Source: Gallionella sp. (GTDB lineage Bacteria > Pseudomonadota > Gammaproteobacteria > Burkholderiales > Gallionellaceae). Taken from it: a stretch of 64,000 bases of DNA. The notes under the pieces were generated by a model that did not search any database, was not told where the DNA came from, and saw nothing but the letters and a program-made list of their open reading frames with translations. Shown in pieces: positions 25,194-38,062 of this stretch (within the stretch, counting starts at the first letter, position 1; each line of letters starts with the position of its first letter). The DNA is taken from contig JAQTMZ010000001.1 of NCBI GenBank assembly GCA_028714075.1, positions 124,001-188,000 on the forward strand, in the 5' to 3' direction. A program made the translations under genes and the position numbers.

Positions 25194-25916
25194 ATGAATG
25201 CAATCAAAAAATTATGGATGCTGGCGCTGTTTCTATGCATTCCGGCACTGGCAGTCGCCAGCGGAGCAGGCCACTTGGACAAGGCGCCGGTTGATCTGAA
25301 GGACAGCGCTTCGCTGCAACGCGGTGCGAAATTTTTCATCGCCAATTGCCTGGCATGTCATGGCGCGTCTTACATGCGGTATAACCGCCTGAAAGACCTT
25401 GGCATGACCGATGAAGAAATCAAGCCGCTGCTACCGGAAGGGAGCAAGCCCGGTTCGACCATGCAGGCCGGCATGGATGCAGGGTCGGCCAAGCTGGCGT
25501 TTGGTGTCGGGCCGCCCGACCTGAGCGTGATCGCGCGCGCACGCGGCCAGGATTGGCTGTATACCTACCTGCGCAGTTTTTACGTGGACAGCAAGCGTCC
25601 GAGCGGAGCGAATAATGTGGTCTTCCCCGGTGTGGGGATGCCGAATGTATTTGCGCCGTTACAGGGTGAGCAGGAGCTGCATGTTGAAAATCACGAAGGG
25701 CATGAAACCAAAAAGCTGGTGCTGACCAAACCGGGTTCCATGAAACCTGCGGAATTCGACGCCACCATCGGCGATCTGACCAGCTTCTTGGTGTACCTGG
25801 GCGACCCATCCAAGCTGGTACGCCCGCGCATTGGCTATATCGTGCTGGGTTTCCTGTTTATACTTTTTCTGCTGACCTACGCGCTGAAGAAGGAAATGTG
25901 GAAGGACATCCACTAA
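25194..25916 (+). CDS. petC: Ubiquinol-cytochrome c reductase, cytochrome c1 subunit
   Basis: A 240-residue periplasmic c-type cytochrome. The signal peptide is at residues 1-21 (LWMLALFLCIPALAVASG), the haem-binding CLACH motif at about 53-57 (in NCLACHGASYMRYNRL), and the axial Met probably in the later GVGMPNVFAPLQG segment. A C-terminal anchor follows (IGYIVLGFLFILFLLTYALKK). It accepts electrons from the Rieske centre and passes them to a soluble or membrane cytochrome c. It is the last gene of petABC and is followed by a strong intrinsic terminator. Confidence 0.95.
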   Translation: MNAIKKLWMLALFLCIPALAVASGAGHLDKAPVDLKDSASLQRGAKFFIANCLACHGASYMRYNRLKDLGMTDEEIKPLLPEGSKPGSTMQAGMDAGSAKLAFGVGPPDLSVIARARGQDWLYTYLRSFYVDSKRPSGANNVVFPGVGMPNVFAPLQGEQELHVENHEGHETKKLVLTKPGSMKPAEFDATIGDLTSFLVYLGDPSKLVRPRIGYIVLGFLFILFLLTYALKKEMWKDIH

Positions 25917-25959
25917 CCAGCGGCACGATAGATATGCCTTGATGGGCAAAAACGAATCT

Positions 25960-25992
25960 GGGCACCTTGAGTTAAAGGTGCCCAAATTTTTT
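25960..25992 (+). terminator. Intrinsic terminator after petABC
   Basis: A perfect 9-bp stem GGGCACCTT/AAGGTGCCC (25960-25968, 25975-25983) with a 6-base loop is followed by AAATTTTTT. It ends the petABC transcript and, being symmetrical, may also serve the convergent cysB gene. Confidence 0.85.
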
Positions 25993-26029
25993 GGTTTTTT
26001 CGCGCATTTTTCTGTTCTGCGCTACCAGT

Positions 26030-26956
26030 TCAAAGTGAAATATGCATCGCCTTGGCAACCGCTGCGCGGGTCAGGTGCGGGGCGAACAGCTCGATGAAAT
26101 CATAAGTGTAGCCGCGCAGGTATTCGTTTTTGCGGATCGCGATGCGTGTGGTGTTGGGCTTGAACAGGTGCTTGGCCCCGATCATGCGCAGATGCTGGTC
26201 GCGTTCCGGGATAAAGGCGATCTCGGCGAGGATGCCGATGCCCAGCCCCAGTTCCACATAAGTCTTGATTACGTCGGCGTCGATGGCGGTCAGCGCGATG
26301 TTCGGCTCGATGCCGGCCTTTTCAAACGCGTCGTTGATCTTGCCGCGCCCGCTGAAAGCGAAGTCGTAGGTGATGATGGGGTATTGCGCGATTTTCGCCA
26401 GCGTCAGTTTTTTTTCATCCAGCAGCGGGTGCTTGGGCGGCACAACCACGCAGTGATGCCATTCGTAGCACGGCAGCGTGACGAGGCCGTCATACTGCGT
26501 CAGGCTTTCGGTAGCGATGGCGACGTCCGCCTCGCCGTTCAGCACCTGTTCGGCGATCTGCGTCGGATTGCCCTGATGCAGCCCTAGCTTTACTTTCGGA
26601 TAACGCCTGATGAACCGTTTGACCACCGGCGGCAGGATGTAGCGCGCCTGGGTGTGGGTGGTGGCGATGGTCAGCGGGCCGCTATCCTGCGCGTGAAATT
26701 CCTGGCCCACCTGGCGCAGGTTTTCCGTGTCGTGCAGGATACGCCGGGCAATGTCGAGAATGACCTGTCCCGGCTCGGTGACCGCAACGACACGCTTGCC
26801 GTTGCGCACGAAGATATCGATGCCCAGCTCCTGCTCCAGTTGCTTGATCTGTTTGCTGATGTTGGGCTGCGAAGTGTACAGCGCATCGGCGGCATCGGAA
26901 ATCTTCAGGCCACGCCGCACGATTTCGTTGAAATAACGCAGTTGCTGTAGGTTCAT
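26030..26956 (-). CDS. cysB: LysR-type regulator CysB
   Basis: A 308-residue LysR-family protein. The helix-turn-helix is at residues 1-60 (LQQLRYFNEIVRRGLKISDAA, then YTSQPNISKQIKQLEQELG) and the effector domain follows (ATTHTQARYILPPVVKRF). The HTHTQARY sequence is diagnostic of CysB/Cbl, which sense N-acetylserine and sulfate/thiosulfate and activate sulfur-assimilation genes. The gene is divergent from the TSUP permease with a 98-base shared control region, and the cys reductase operon follows. It is therefore expected to activate the genes to its right. Confidence 0.92.
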   Translation of the reverse strand: MNLQQLRYFNEIVRRGLKISDAADALYTSQPNISKQIKQLEQELGIDIFVRNGKRVVAVTEPGQVILDIARRILHDTENLRQVGQEFHAQDSGPLTIATTHTQARYILPPVVKRFIRRYPKVKLGLHQGNPTQIAEQVLNGEADVAIATESLTQYDGLVTLPCYEWHHCVVVPPKHPLLDEKKLTLAKIAQYPIITYDFAFSGRGKINDAFEKAGIEPNIALTAIDADVIKTYVELGLGIGILAEIAFIPERDQHLRMIGAKHLFKPNTTRIAIRKNEYLRGYTYDFIELFAPHLTRAAVAKAMHISL

Positions 26957-27054
26957 GAAGGCAATCCTATATAGCTAATAGTTATATAATGCTAACAGAA
27001 AACCATTTAGAAATATAATCATGCTGAACTAGAATGCGCGCCTGAATTTATTGG

Positions 27055-27846
27055 ATGGTTCGCATGGACTGGATGTACACGTTGTCCGGCTTTCTAGTCG
27101 GGCTGATCGTCGGCGTTACCGGCGTGGGCGGCGGTTCGCTGATGACGCCGCTGCTGGTGCTGTTTTTCGGGGTGTCGCCCGCCACAGCCGTGGGGACGGA
27201 TTTGCTGTATGCCTCGCTGACCAAGACCGTGGGTGGCTGGGTGCACGGGCGGCGCGGCACGGTGGACTGGAAGGTGTTCGGCCTGCTCGCCATGGGCAGT
27301 TTGCCCGCCGCTGTGGTTACCATTGCGCTGCTGAAATATCTTGCGCTGGACGAAAAATCCCTGCGCAGCCTGGTGACCGGTGTGTTGAGCGTGGCGCTGC
27401 TAGCGACTGCGGCAGCGCTGCTGCTGAAGGAGCAGATCAAGAAGCTCGCGCGGCGCAAGGACGGCACGGTGTATGAGTTGCATCACCGCTACCTGCCCGC
27501 CGCGACAATCGTGACGGGCATCGTCGTCGGTGCGCTGGTGACGATTTCTTCCATCGGCGCCGGTGTGCTGGGCACGGTCGCCCTGTTGTTCCTGTATCCG
27601 CGCATGCCGGCGGTGAAGGTGGTGGGCACGGACATTGTGCATGCCGTGCCGCTGACCGCGCTGGCCGGGATGGGGCATATGGCGCTGGGTACGGTGGATC
27701 TGGTGCTGCTGGGCAGCCTGTTGCTGGGCTCGTTACCCGGCATCTACATCGGCAGCCACATGAGCGCCAAGGTGCCGGAGCATGTGCTGCGTCCGGTTCT
27801 GGCGACGATGCTGCTGATTATTGGTATCAAGATGGTGATGTACTAA
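27055..27846 (+). CDS. TSUP (TauE/SafE) family permease
   Basis: A 263-residue membrane protein with about eight hydrophobic segments and the duplicated family motif: GLIVGVTGVGGGSLMTPLLV near the N-terminus and GALVTISSIGAGVLGTVALL in the second half. TSUP proteins move sulfur-containing or organic anions such as sulfite, thiosulfate or sulfoacetate. Its position, divergent from cysB and just upstream of cysI, suggests uptake of sulfate or another sulfur source, or sulfite export. The start at 27055 could also be the Met at 27064; neither has a strong ribosome site. Confidence 0.85.
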   Translation: MVRMDWMYTLSGFLVGLIVGVTGVGGGSLMTPLLVLFFGVSPATAVGTDLLYASLTKTVGGWVHGRRGTVDWKVFGLLAMGSLPAAVVTIALLKYLALDEKSLRSLVTGVLSVALLATAAALLLKEQIKKLARRKDGTVYELHHRYLPAATIVTGIVVGALVTISSIGAGVLGTVALLFLYPRMPAVKVVGTDIVHAVPLTALAGMGHMALGTVDLVLLGSLLLGSLPGIYIGSHMSAKVPEHVLRPVLATMLLIIGIKMVMY

Positions 27847-27859
27847 CAAAAAATGCAGT

Positions 27860-27894
27860 CGCAGGATGGGTTTCATGCGTCAACTCATCCTGCG
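27860..27894. terminator. Stem-loop between TSUP permease and cysI
   Basis: A perfect 9-bp inverted repeat, CGCAGGATG (27860-27868) and CATCCTGCG (27886-27894), with a 17-base loop. There is no clear T-run after it, so it may be an mRNA-stability or attenuation structure rather than a full terminator. Confidence 0.4.
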
Positions 27895-27934
27895 CAATGA
27901 ATGTAATTTTCAGGATTAACAAAGGAAAACCGCG

Positions 27935-29965
27935 ATGAGCGTGAATACACAAGATTTATCCGATCTGGCGGAAATAGACCGCTTCGAGCAGGCCATCCAG
28001 GCTTTCAATGCGGGCGCTCTCGACCTGGATCGCATGACGGCGGTGCGCCTGCAGCATGGCGTGTACGGGCAGCGCCAGCACGGCGTGCACATGTTCCGCA
28101 TCAAGGTGCCAGGCGGACGTCTGACGCCGGACCAACTGGATGCGGTGGCGGATGTCACCGCGAGTCACTCGCAAAAGGGTATCGCGCATGTCACCACGCG
28201 CCACTCGATCCAGATCCATTTCATTCCGCTCGACAGCACGCCCGCCGCGATGCGCCGCATCGCCAAGGTCGGCATGACCACGCGCGAGGCGTGCAGCAAC
28301 ACGGTGCGCAACCTGACGGCCTGCGGCCTGTCCGGCGTGTGCCCGCGCGAGCGCGTCGATGTGACGCAACACCTGGACGATGCGGTGAAGCACTTTTTGC
28401 GCAACCCGCTCAACCAGCAATTGCCGCGCAAATTCAAATTCAGCTTCTCGGCCTGCGAGTCGGATTGCGCGCAAGCGCTGCTGCACGACTGCGGCGTGGT
28501 GGCGATCGAAAAGAACGGGCAGCACGGCTTCATGATCAAGGCTGCCGGCGGTCTGGGGCACAAGCCGCACGAGGCGATCGTGGTCGAGGAATTCATCCCG
28601 GAGCGCGAGTTGCTGTTTGCGCTGGAGGCGCTGGTGGCGTTGCACAACAAATATTCCGACCGCACCAAGCGCGCCAAATCGCGCATCAAGTTTCTGGTCG
28701 AGCGTTTCGGCGAGCAGGGTTTTCTGGAAAAATATCGTGAAGAGTTCGGGCGCACCAGTCAGGCGCTCGCCGCACAAGCCTATACGCAAGGCGCGTGGCG
28801 CCAGCCGAGCGGCGGCGAAATACCGGGGCCGGGCGCGCCGCGCAAACTGTTTGCGCAGCGCCAGGCCGGACTGTTTGTGCTGCCGGTTGCGTTGCCGACC
28901 GGCGACATGACTCCGGCGCGGATGCGCGGTATTGCCGCGCTGTTGCGCACGCATGGGCTGGACGAACTCCGCACCACGCAAGACCAGAACCTGTCCATTT
29001 TGAATGTGCCGCAGGCCAGCGTGGCGGCGTTGCGCGGCGGCTTGGCCGAACTGGGGCTGCACGAGCCGGTTGTCGGGGATAACGTGGTGGCGTGCCCCGG
29101 AACATCGACTTGCCGTCTCGGCATCACCGCCAGCCCGGTGATCGCGCCGCAACTGTCCGGCGGCAAGGCCGATTTGCGCATCCGCGTGTCGGGCTGCCAC
29201 AACGGCTGCGCGCAGCCGGAAACCGGCGACATCGGCATTTACGGCGAAGGCAAACGGCTGCACGGCAAGCTGGTGCCGCACTACCAGATGTACTTCGCCG
29301 GTAGCGGCATGCAGGGTGGTGCGCTGGCCCTGAAAGGCCCCGCGCTGCCGGTGGCGCGCATCAAGCAGGCCATTGAACGTGTGGAGGAGGCGCATCTCGC
29401 CAGCGGCGCGACCAGCTTCTTCACCTGGGCGCGCGCGCAAGCGCCGGATTATTTCAAGCAACTGCTGGCCGATCTGGCCGACGTGAAGGCGGAAGAATTG
29501 CAATCGGTGATGCGCGACTACGGCGGCGCCGACGACTTCCGCGTGCTGAATCTGGGCGGCGGCGAATGCGCGGGCGTATCGCAGGCGCTGATCGGCTCGA
29601 ATTTTTTCGAGGCGGCGCACGAGCGCGAATACCGCAATGCGCTGGTGTTCCAGCTCAAATACGGCGAGGCGGCGCACTGCAACGAGGCGATTCTGCGCCT
29701 GCTCGGCTCGGGCATCGTGCAGTTGCTGGAGGGTGCGCGCCAGGATGATGTGCACCAGATCGCCGGGCAACTCAAACAGCTGGCACCCGCAGCGCTGGCC
29801 GACGAGTTTGCGCGGATAACCGGCGAGTTGGATCATAGCGCGGACATCAGCAAGGAGACTCTCGCGGTCATCAGCGCGGCGGTGGATAGTTGGACCGTCA
29901 AAGCGGCGGCTTTTGCGACCGAAAAAGACGCGCAGCTCGATCTTGCGGAAACCCTGCCCAAATGA
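27935..29965 (+). CDS. cysI: Assimilatory sulfite reductase hemoprotein (nitrite/sulfite reductase family) with C-terminal extension
   Basis: A 676-residue sirohaem/[4Fe-4S] enzyme that reduces sulfite to sulfide. The two half-repeats are visible: TTRHSIQIHFIPL and NLTACGLSGVCPRER in the first, and VACPGTSTCRLGITASP plus VSGCHNGCAQPETGDIGIYG in the second, which carries the four cluster cysteines. The first ~530 residues match the family; residues from about 532 to 676 form an extra helical tail not needed for catalysis. No flavoprotein CysJ is present nearby, so the electron donor is probably ferredoxin or another protein. cysH overlaps the stop by four bases. Confidence 0.92.
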   Translation: MSVNTQDLSDLAEIDRFEQAIQAFNAGALDLDRMTAVRLQHGVYGQRQHGVHMFRIKVPGGRLTPDQLDAVADVTASHSQKGIAHVTTRHSIQIHFIPLDSTPAAMRRIAKVGMTTREACSNTVRNLTACGLSGVCPRERVDVTQHLDDAVKHFLRNPLNQQLPRKFKFSFSACESDCAQALLHDCGVVAIEKNGQHGFMIKAAGGLGHKPHEAIVVEEFIPERELLFALEALVALHNKYSDRTKRAKSRIKFLVERFGEQGFLEKYREEFGRTSQALAAQAYTQGAWRQPSGGEIPGPGAPRKLFAQRQAGLFVLPVALPTGDMTPARMRGIAALLRTHGLDELRTTQDQNLSILNVPQASVAALRGGLAELGLHEPVVGDNVVACPGTSTCRLGITASPVIAPQLSGGKADLRIRVSGCHNGCAQPETGDIGIYGEGKRLHGKLVPHYQMYFAGSGMQGGALALKGPALPVARIKQAIERVEEAHLASGATSFFTWARAQAPDYFKQLLADLADVKAEELQSVMRDYGGADDFRVLNLGGGECAGVSQALIGSNFFEAAHEREYRNALVFQLKYGEAAHCNEAILRLLGSGIVQLLEGARQDDVHQIAGQLKQLAPAALADEFARITGELDHSADISKETLAVISAAVDSWTVKAAAFATEKDAQLDLAETLPK

Positions 29966-30663
29966 GCATACAATCAAAAATCGAACAGACCGTCGCCGCG
30001 CTGCAACAGGCCGCACGCGATTTCGCGCCGGCGTGTTTTGCCAACAGCCTGGGCGCGGAAGATATGGTGCTGACCGATTTGATCGCCAAACACCATCTGA
30101 ATATCGAGATGTTCAGCCTCGACACCGGGCGCCTGCCGCAGGAAACCTATGACCTGATGCAGGAGGTGCGCAAGCGTTACGCTTTGCCGCTGAAAATCTA
30201 TTTCCCGGACAGCGCGCTGATCGAGGAATATGTCGCGCAAAACGGCGTGAATGGCTTTTACGACAGCGTGGAATTGCGCAAGCGCTGCTGCCATATCCGC
30301 AAGGTCGAGCCGCTGAAGCGCGCGCTGGCGGGCAAACGCGCGTGGATTACCGGGATGCGCCGCGACCAGGCCGTTACGCGCGGCAGCCTCGAAGTGTCGT
30401 CGTTCGACGCGGATCACGGCATGCAGAAATTCAATCCGCTGCTCGACTGGACGAATGCCGAAGTATGGGAGTACATCAGACAAAACGATGTGCCGTACAA
30501 TAAGCTGCACGACCGGTTTTATCCGAGCATCGGTTGCGCGCCCTGCACGCGTTCGGTGACTCCCGGAGAAGACATCCGCTCGGGCAGGTGGTGGTGGGAA
30601 AATCCCGAAAACAAGGAGTGTGGCTTGCATGTTGGCAAGACCTCGCAGTTGAAGAAAGTTTAA
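29962..30663 (+). CDS. cysH: Adenylylsulfate (APS) reductase, [4Fe-4S] type
   Basis: A 233-residue thioredoxin-dependent reductase that turns APS into sulfite and AMP. The cysteine pairs that mark the iron-sulfur APS-reductase subgroup are present: KRCCHIRKVEPL and SIGCAPCTRSV. The C-terminal catalytic Cys is in KECGLHVG. The ATP-pyrophosphatase-like loop is seen as SLGAEDMVLTDLI. PAPS reductases lack these pairs, which fits the absence of a cysC kinase in the window. The start at 29962 gives an ATGA overlap with cysI; the longer frame upstream lies inside cysI. Confidence 0.93.
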   Translation: MSIQSKIEQTVAALQQAARDFAPACFANSLGAEDMVLTDLIAKHHLNIEMFSLDTGRLPQETYDLMQEVRKRYALPLKIYFPDSALIEEYVAQNGVNGFYDSVELRKRCCHIRKVEPLKRALAGKRAWITGMRRDQAVTRGSLEVSSFDADHGMQKFNPLLDWTNAEVWEYIRQNDVPYNKLHDRFYPSIGCAPCTRSVTPGEDIRSGRWWWENPENKECGLHVGKTSQLKKV

Positions 30664-30681
30664 GAAAACGAAAACCAGTTA

Positions 30682-30744
30682 GCCACAGAGAACACAGAGC
30701 TCACAGAGAAATACTTTCACGGCACTCTCTGTGTTCTCTGTGGC
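30682..30744. repeat. Long inverted repeat (CCACAGAG family) between cysH and cysD
   Basis: Perfect 18-bp arms GCCACAGAGAACACAGAG (30682-30699) and its complement (30727-30744) flank a 27-base middle that itself contains CACAGAG. It is a dispersed intergenic palindrome of a type I recognise from many proteobacterial genomes. In RNA it would form a strong stem upstream of the cysD ribosome site. Confidence 0.8.
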
Positions 30745-30762
30745 AAAAAGAAAGATTTATAA

Positions 30763-31668
30763 ATGAGCAAACACACCTTTACCCATCTGGACGCGCTGGA
30801 AAGCGAATCCATCCATATCATGCGCGAGGTCGCGGCGGAGTGCAAAAATCCGGCGCTGCTGTTTTCCGGCGGCAAGGATTCCATCGTGATGCTGCGCCTC
30901 GCGGAGAAGGCCTTCCGTCCGGCGAAGTTTCCGTTTCCGCTGGTGCACATCGACACCGAGCACAATTTCCCCGAGGTGATCGCCACCCGCGACAAGCTGG
31001 CTGCGGATTTGGGTGAGCGGCTGATCGTGCGCTCGCTGGAAGACTCGATCAAGCGCGGCACCATCGTCATCAAAGACCCGGACAAACCGCGCAACCCGTA
31101 CCAGTCCGTGACCCTGCTGGAGACCATCGCCGAGTTCGGCTTCGACGCCTGCATGGGCGGCGCGCGCCGCGACGAGGAAAAAGCGCGCGCCAAGGAACGC
31201 ATCTTCTCGTTCCGCGACGAGTTCGGCCAGTGGGACCCAAAGAACCAGCGCCCGGAACTGTGGGACATCTACAACACGCGCGTGCACGCCGGGGAAAATA
31301 TCCGCGTGTTCCCGATCAGCAACTGGACCGAGATGGACATCTGGGAATACATCGCGCGCGAGAAGCTGTACATCCCGGAAATTTACTACGCGCACAAGCG
31401 CGAAGTGATCCGCCGTGGCAATTCGGTGATTCCGGTGTCGCATCTGGTGCAACCCAAGCCGGGCGAAAAGGTGGAAGTGCTCTCGGTGCGCTTCCGCACC
31501 GTGGGCGACATGACCTGCACCGCGCCGGTGGAATCCACTGCAAGCAACGCACAGGAAATCATCGAGGAAACCTCGACCACGCGCATCACCGAACGCGGCG
31601 CGACACGCATGGACGACCAGACCTCCGAAGCATCGATGGAGCTGCGCAAGAAGGAAGGCTATTTTTAA
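30763..31668 (+). CDS. cysD: Sulfate adenylyltransferase subunit 2
   Basis: A 301-residue ATP-pyrophosphatase-fold enzyme that makes APS from sulfate and ATP with the GTPase CysN. The P-loop is ALLFSGGKDSIVMLRLAEKA (SGGKDS), followed by HIDTEHNFPEVIATRD, GARRDEEKARAKERIFSFRD and ISNWTEMDIWEYI. The C-terminal GATRMDDQ segment is conserved. It lies between two different palindromic repeats and precedes cysN by 117 bases. Confidence 0.95.
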   Translation: MSKHTFTHLDALESESIHIMREVAAECKNPALLFSGGKDSIVMLRLAEKAFRPAKFPFPLVHIDTEHNFPEVIATRDKLAADLGERLIVRSLEDSIKRGTIVIKDPDKPRNPYQSVTLLETIAEFGFDACMGGARRDEEKARAKERIFSFRDEFGQWDPKNQRPELWDIYNTRVHAGENIRVFPISNWTEMDIWEYIAREKLYIPEIYYAHKREVIRRGNSVIPVSHLVQPKPGEKVEVLSVRFRTVGDMTCTAPVESTASNAQEIIEETSTTRITERGATRMDDQTSEASMELRKKEGYF

Positions 31669-31680
31669 AAAATCTTTTCT

Positions 31681-31751
31681 TCCGCAGATTACGCAGATTA
31701 AATGGATTAAAACCAAAACAATAATCTGCGCAAATCTGTGTAATCTGCGGA
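31681..31751. repeat. Inverted repeat (CCGCAGATTACGCAGATT family) between cysD and cysN
   Basis: Arms TCCGCAGATTACGCAGATT (31681-31699) and, on the other strand, the same sequence with one mismatch (31733-31751), separated by 33 bases. It is a second, unrelated dispersed palindrome placed inside the same operon, upstream of cysN. Confidence 0.75.
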
Positions 31752-31785
31752 CAAATGTTCTTGAATTTAAGGTTCTTAAAATATT

Positions 31786-33036
31786 ATGAGCAACGCAATA
31801 CAACTACTTCGTTTCATCACCGCCGGCAGCGTGGACGATGGCAAGAGCACGCTGATCGGGCGTCTGCTGCACGACTCGAAATCGATCTTCGAAGACCAGC
31901 TCTCGGCGATCTCGAAAACCAGCGAGAAACGCGGCATGGCCGCCGTCGACCTGTCGCTGCTCACCGACGGCCTGCAGGCCGAGCGCGAGCAGGGCATCAC
32001 TATCGACGTGGCGTACCGCTATTTCGCCACACCCAAGCGCAAATTTATCATCGGTGACACGCCGGGGCACGAGCAGTACACGCGCAACATGGTCACCGCC
32101 GCTTCCACGGCAAATCTGGTGGTCATCCTGATCGATGCGCGCAAGGGCGTGCTGACGCAGACGCGCCGCCATACCTTTCTCGCCAGCCTGGTCGGCGTGC
32201 CGCACATCGTGCTGGCCGTGAACAAAATGGACATGGTGGGCTACTCCGAAGACACCTTCAATACCATCGTTGCAGAGTACCGCGCCTTTGCCGCGCAGCT
32301 CGGCATTCATGGCGTGACCTGCATCCCGATGTCCGCGCTGAACGGCGACATGGTGGTGGAGCACGGCGACAACCTGAGCTGGTACAAGGGCGCGCCGTTG
32401 CTGGAATTTCTCGAAAACGTGGTGATCGATTACGATGTGAACACCGCCGATTTTCGCTATCCGGTGCAATGGGTGTGCCGCCCGCAGACCCAGGAATACC
32501 ACGACTTTCGCGGTTACATGGGACGCATCGAATCGGGTGATATCGCGGTCGGCGACGAAGTCACCGTGCTGCCCTCGGGGCGCACCAGCAAGGTAAAGGA
32601 AATCGTCACCTACGACGGCAACCTGCAACGCGCCTACGCGCCGCAATCCGTCACGCTCACGCTGGAAGATGAGATCGACATCTCGCGCGGCGACATGTTT
32701 GTCAAAGCCAGCGCGATGCCGCAAGTCGCCAAGGAATTCGAAGCCATGCTGTGCTGGCTGGCCGAAGCGCCGCTCGATCTCAACCGCAAATACATCATCA
32801 AGCACACCACGCGCATGGTGAAATGCCTGTTCTCGCGCCTCGAATACCGCGTCGACGTGAACACCCTGGCGCATCACGCAACCGCCAAGCTCAACATGAA
32901 CGACATCGCCCGCGTCGCGATGAAAGTGCAACAGCCGCTGGCGCTCGACCACTACAGCAAGAACCGCTTCACCGGCAGCTTCATCGTGATCGACGAGGCG
33001 ACCAACAACACGGTTGCGGCGGGGATGATTGCCTGA
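31786..33036 (+). CDS. cysN: Sulfate adenylyltransferase subunit 1 (GTPase)
   Basis: A 416-residue translation-factor-like GTPase that drives APS synthesis with CysD. The G1 motif is [17 protein letters not shown]3 is [20 protein letters not shown], and G4 is [14 protein letters not shown]-Tu-like beta barrels follow. The protein ends after the barrel region with no APS-kinase domain, so CysC is not fused. It completes cysI-cysH-cysD-cysN, and no terminator was recognised before the YeeE/YedE genes. Confidence 0.95.
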   Translation: MSNAIQLLRFITAGSVDDGKSTLIGRLLHDSKSIFEDQLSAISKTSEKRGMAAVDLSLLTDGLQAEREQGITIDVAYRYFATPKRKFIIGDTPGHEQYTRNMVTAASTANLVVILIDARKGVLTQTRRHTFLASLVGVPHIVLAVNKMDMVGYSEDTFNTIVAEYRAFAAQLGIHGVTCIPMSALNGDMVVEHGDNLSWYKGAPLLEFLENVVIDYDVNTADFRYPVQWVCRPQTQEYHDFRGYMGRIESGDIAVGDEVTVLPSGRTSKVKEIVTYDGNLQRAYAPQSVTLTLEDEIDISRGDMFVKASAMPQVAKEFEAMLCWLAEAPLDLNRKYIIKHTTRMVKCLFSRLEYRVDVNTLAHHATAKLNMNDIARVAMKVQQPLALDHYSKNRFTGSFIVIDEATNNTVAAGMIA

Positions 33037-33157
33037 GGTACGCTTTATTGCTAGCGGTGCCTGATAATATAATGCTGGAACAAAGTATTTTCGGGCGCGC
33101 TTGTGGCGGGCAGTTTTGCCGCATAGCCAAGATGCACATCAGGATGATCGGATAAAA

Positions 33158-33580
33158 ATGGCACTCAGCAACATAGCAAACGCACTGCTTGGCGGTGTGC
33201 TCATAGGCGGTGCAGCCACGTTGTTTTTCTGGCTGACTGGCCGCATCGCCGGAATCAGCGGCGTCATCGCCAGCCTGCTGTTTTTCAAAGAGCGCCTGTG
33301 GCCCGCGCTGTTTTTATCGGGCATCGTTGCCGGGGCGGCGATCTTTTACGCCTTGGGTGGCAGCGCGCCGGTTCCGCGCGGCAGCTTTCCCTTGTGGCTG
33401 CTCGCCTTCTCCGGGGTGCTGGTCGGCTTCGGTACGGCGCTGGCGCGCGGGTGCACCAGCGGTCACGGGGTGTGCGGGCTGGGGCGCTTGTCGCTGCGCT
33501 CGCTGGTGGCGACGCTGACCTTCCTGTCCGTCGGGCTGCTTGCGACATTCGTCGTGCGCCACATTTTCGGGGTGGTCTGA
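33158..33580 (+). CDS. YeeE/YedE family membrane protein, first half
   Basis: A 140-residue membrane protein with four hydrophobic segments and the conserved cysteine motif ALARGCTSGHGVCGLGRLS at about residues 98-116. Full YeeE/YedE proteins carry two such halves and import thiosulfate or other sulfur compounds; split forms such as PmpA/PmpB are also known. The start at 33158 fits the first helix. The stop overlaps the next gene by one base (TGATG), so the two halves are made together. The location after cysN supports sulfur uptake. Confidence 0.8.
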   Translation: MALSNIANALLGGVLIGGAATLFFWLTGRIAGISGVIASLLFFKERLWPALFLSGIVAGAAIFYALGGSAPVPRGSFPLWLLAFSGVLVGFGTALARGCTSGHGVCGLGRLSLRSLVATLTFLSVGLLATFVVRHIFGVV

Positions 33581-34053
33581 TGGCCAATATTTTCGCGCTC
33601 ATAACCGGCCTGATCTTCGGCTTCGGCCTGGCTCTTTCCGGCATGACCCATCCGGAAAAAGTATTGGGCTTCCTCGACGTGGCCGGGCAATGGGACACCA
33701 GCCTGCTGTTCGTGCTGTGTGGCGCAGTGGGAGTCACCGTGGTCAGCTTTCGTTTCATAACAAAACTCAAAGCACCGGTGTTTGCGCCCATCTTTCGCTT
33801 GCCCGAATCCAACGCCATAGACAAGCCGCTGCTCATCGGATCGGCCCTGTTCGGCACAGGCTGGGGCATCAGCGGCTATTGCCCCGGCCCTGCCGTTGCC
33901 TTGCTGGCATCGCCGAATTGGGAGCTGTGGGTTTTCCTGCCCGCCATGCTGCTCGGCTATGTATTGCACTGGTACTTGTTCAAACCGCAGGCTCAGAAGA
34001 GCGCGGCGGCAGCGCCCGAAAATACGAAAGCCGAGCCGCCTACTTGTGGCTAA
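33580..34053 (+). CDS. YeeE/YedE family membrane protein, second half
   Basis: A 157-residue membrane protein with four or five hydrophobic segments. It starts MANIFALITGLIFGFGLALSGM and carries GTGWGISGYCPGPAVALLAS, the second-half cysteine motif. It is the likely partner of the preceding protein in a heteromeric channel. The C-terminal tail is polar (PQAQKSAAAAPENTKAEPP). The start overlaps the stop of the first half, which fixes this start. Confidence 0.8.
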   Translation: MANIFALITGLIFGFGLALSGMTHPEKVLGFLDVAGQWDTSLLFVLCGAVGVTVVSFRFITKLKAPVFAPIFRLPESNAIDKPLLIGSALFGTGWGISGYCPGPAVALLASPNWELWVFLPAMLLGYVLHWYLFKPQAQKSAAAAPENTKAEPPTCG

Positions 34054-34158
34054 TCTGTTTTCTGTTGCGGCGCAGCCCAGCACAGTAGCCAACTACGCAA
34101 GCAGCAAGGTTGTGTGCTATCTTTCGCATCACTTGATCGTTGATGCTTTTCCAATGCC

Positions 34159-38011
<3,853 letters not shown>

Positions 38012-38062
38012 CCGGAACCGCTTGCTGTAAGCAGGATTTGCTGACTATCAGGGAATATAGCC

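Noticed and set aside
27956..30016. A 686-codon open frame antisense to cysI
   Set aside because: It is a shadow of the GC-rich cysI codons; it has an Arg/Ala/His-rich composition and no recognisable domain.
30682..31751. A CRISPR-like array in the cys spacers
   Set aside because: The repeats are inverted pairs of two unrelated families, not regularly spaced direct repeats with unique spacers.
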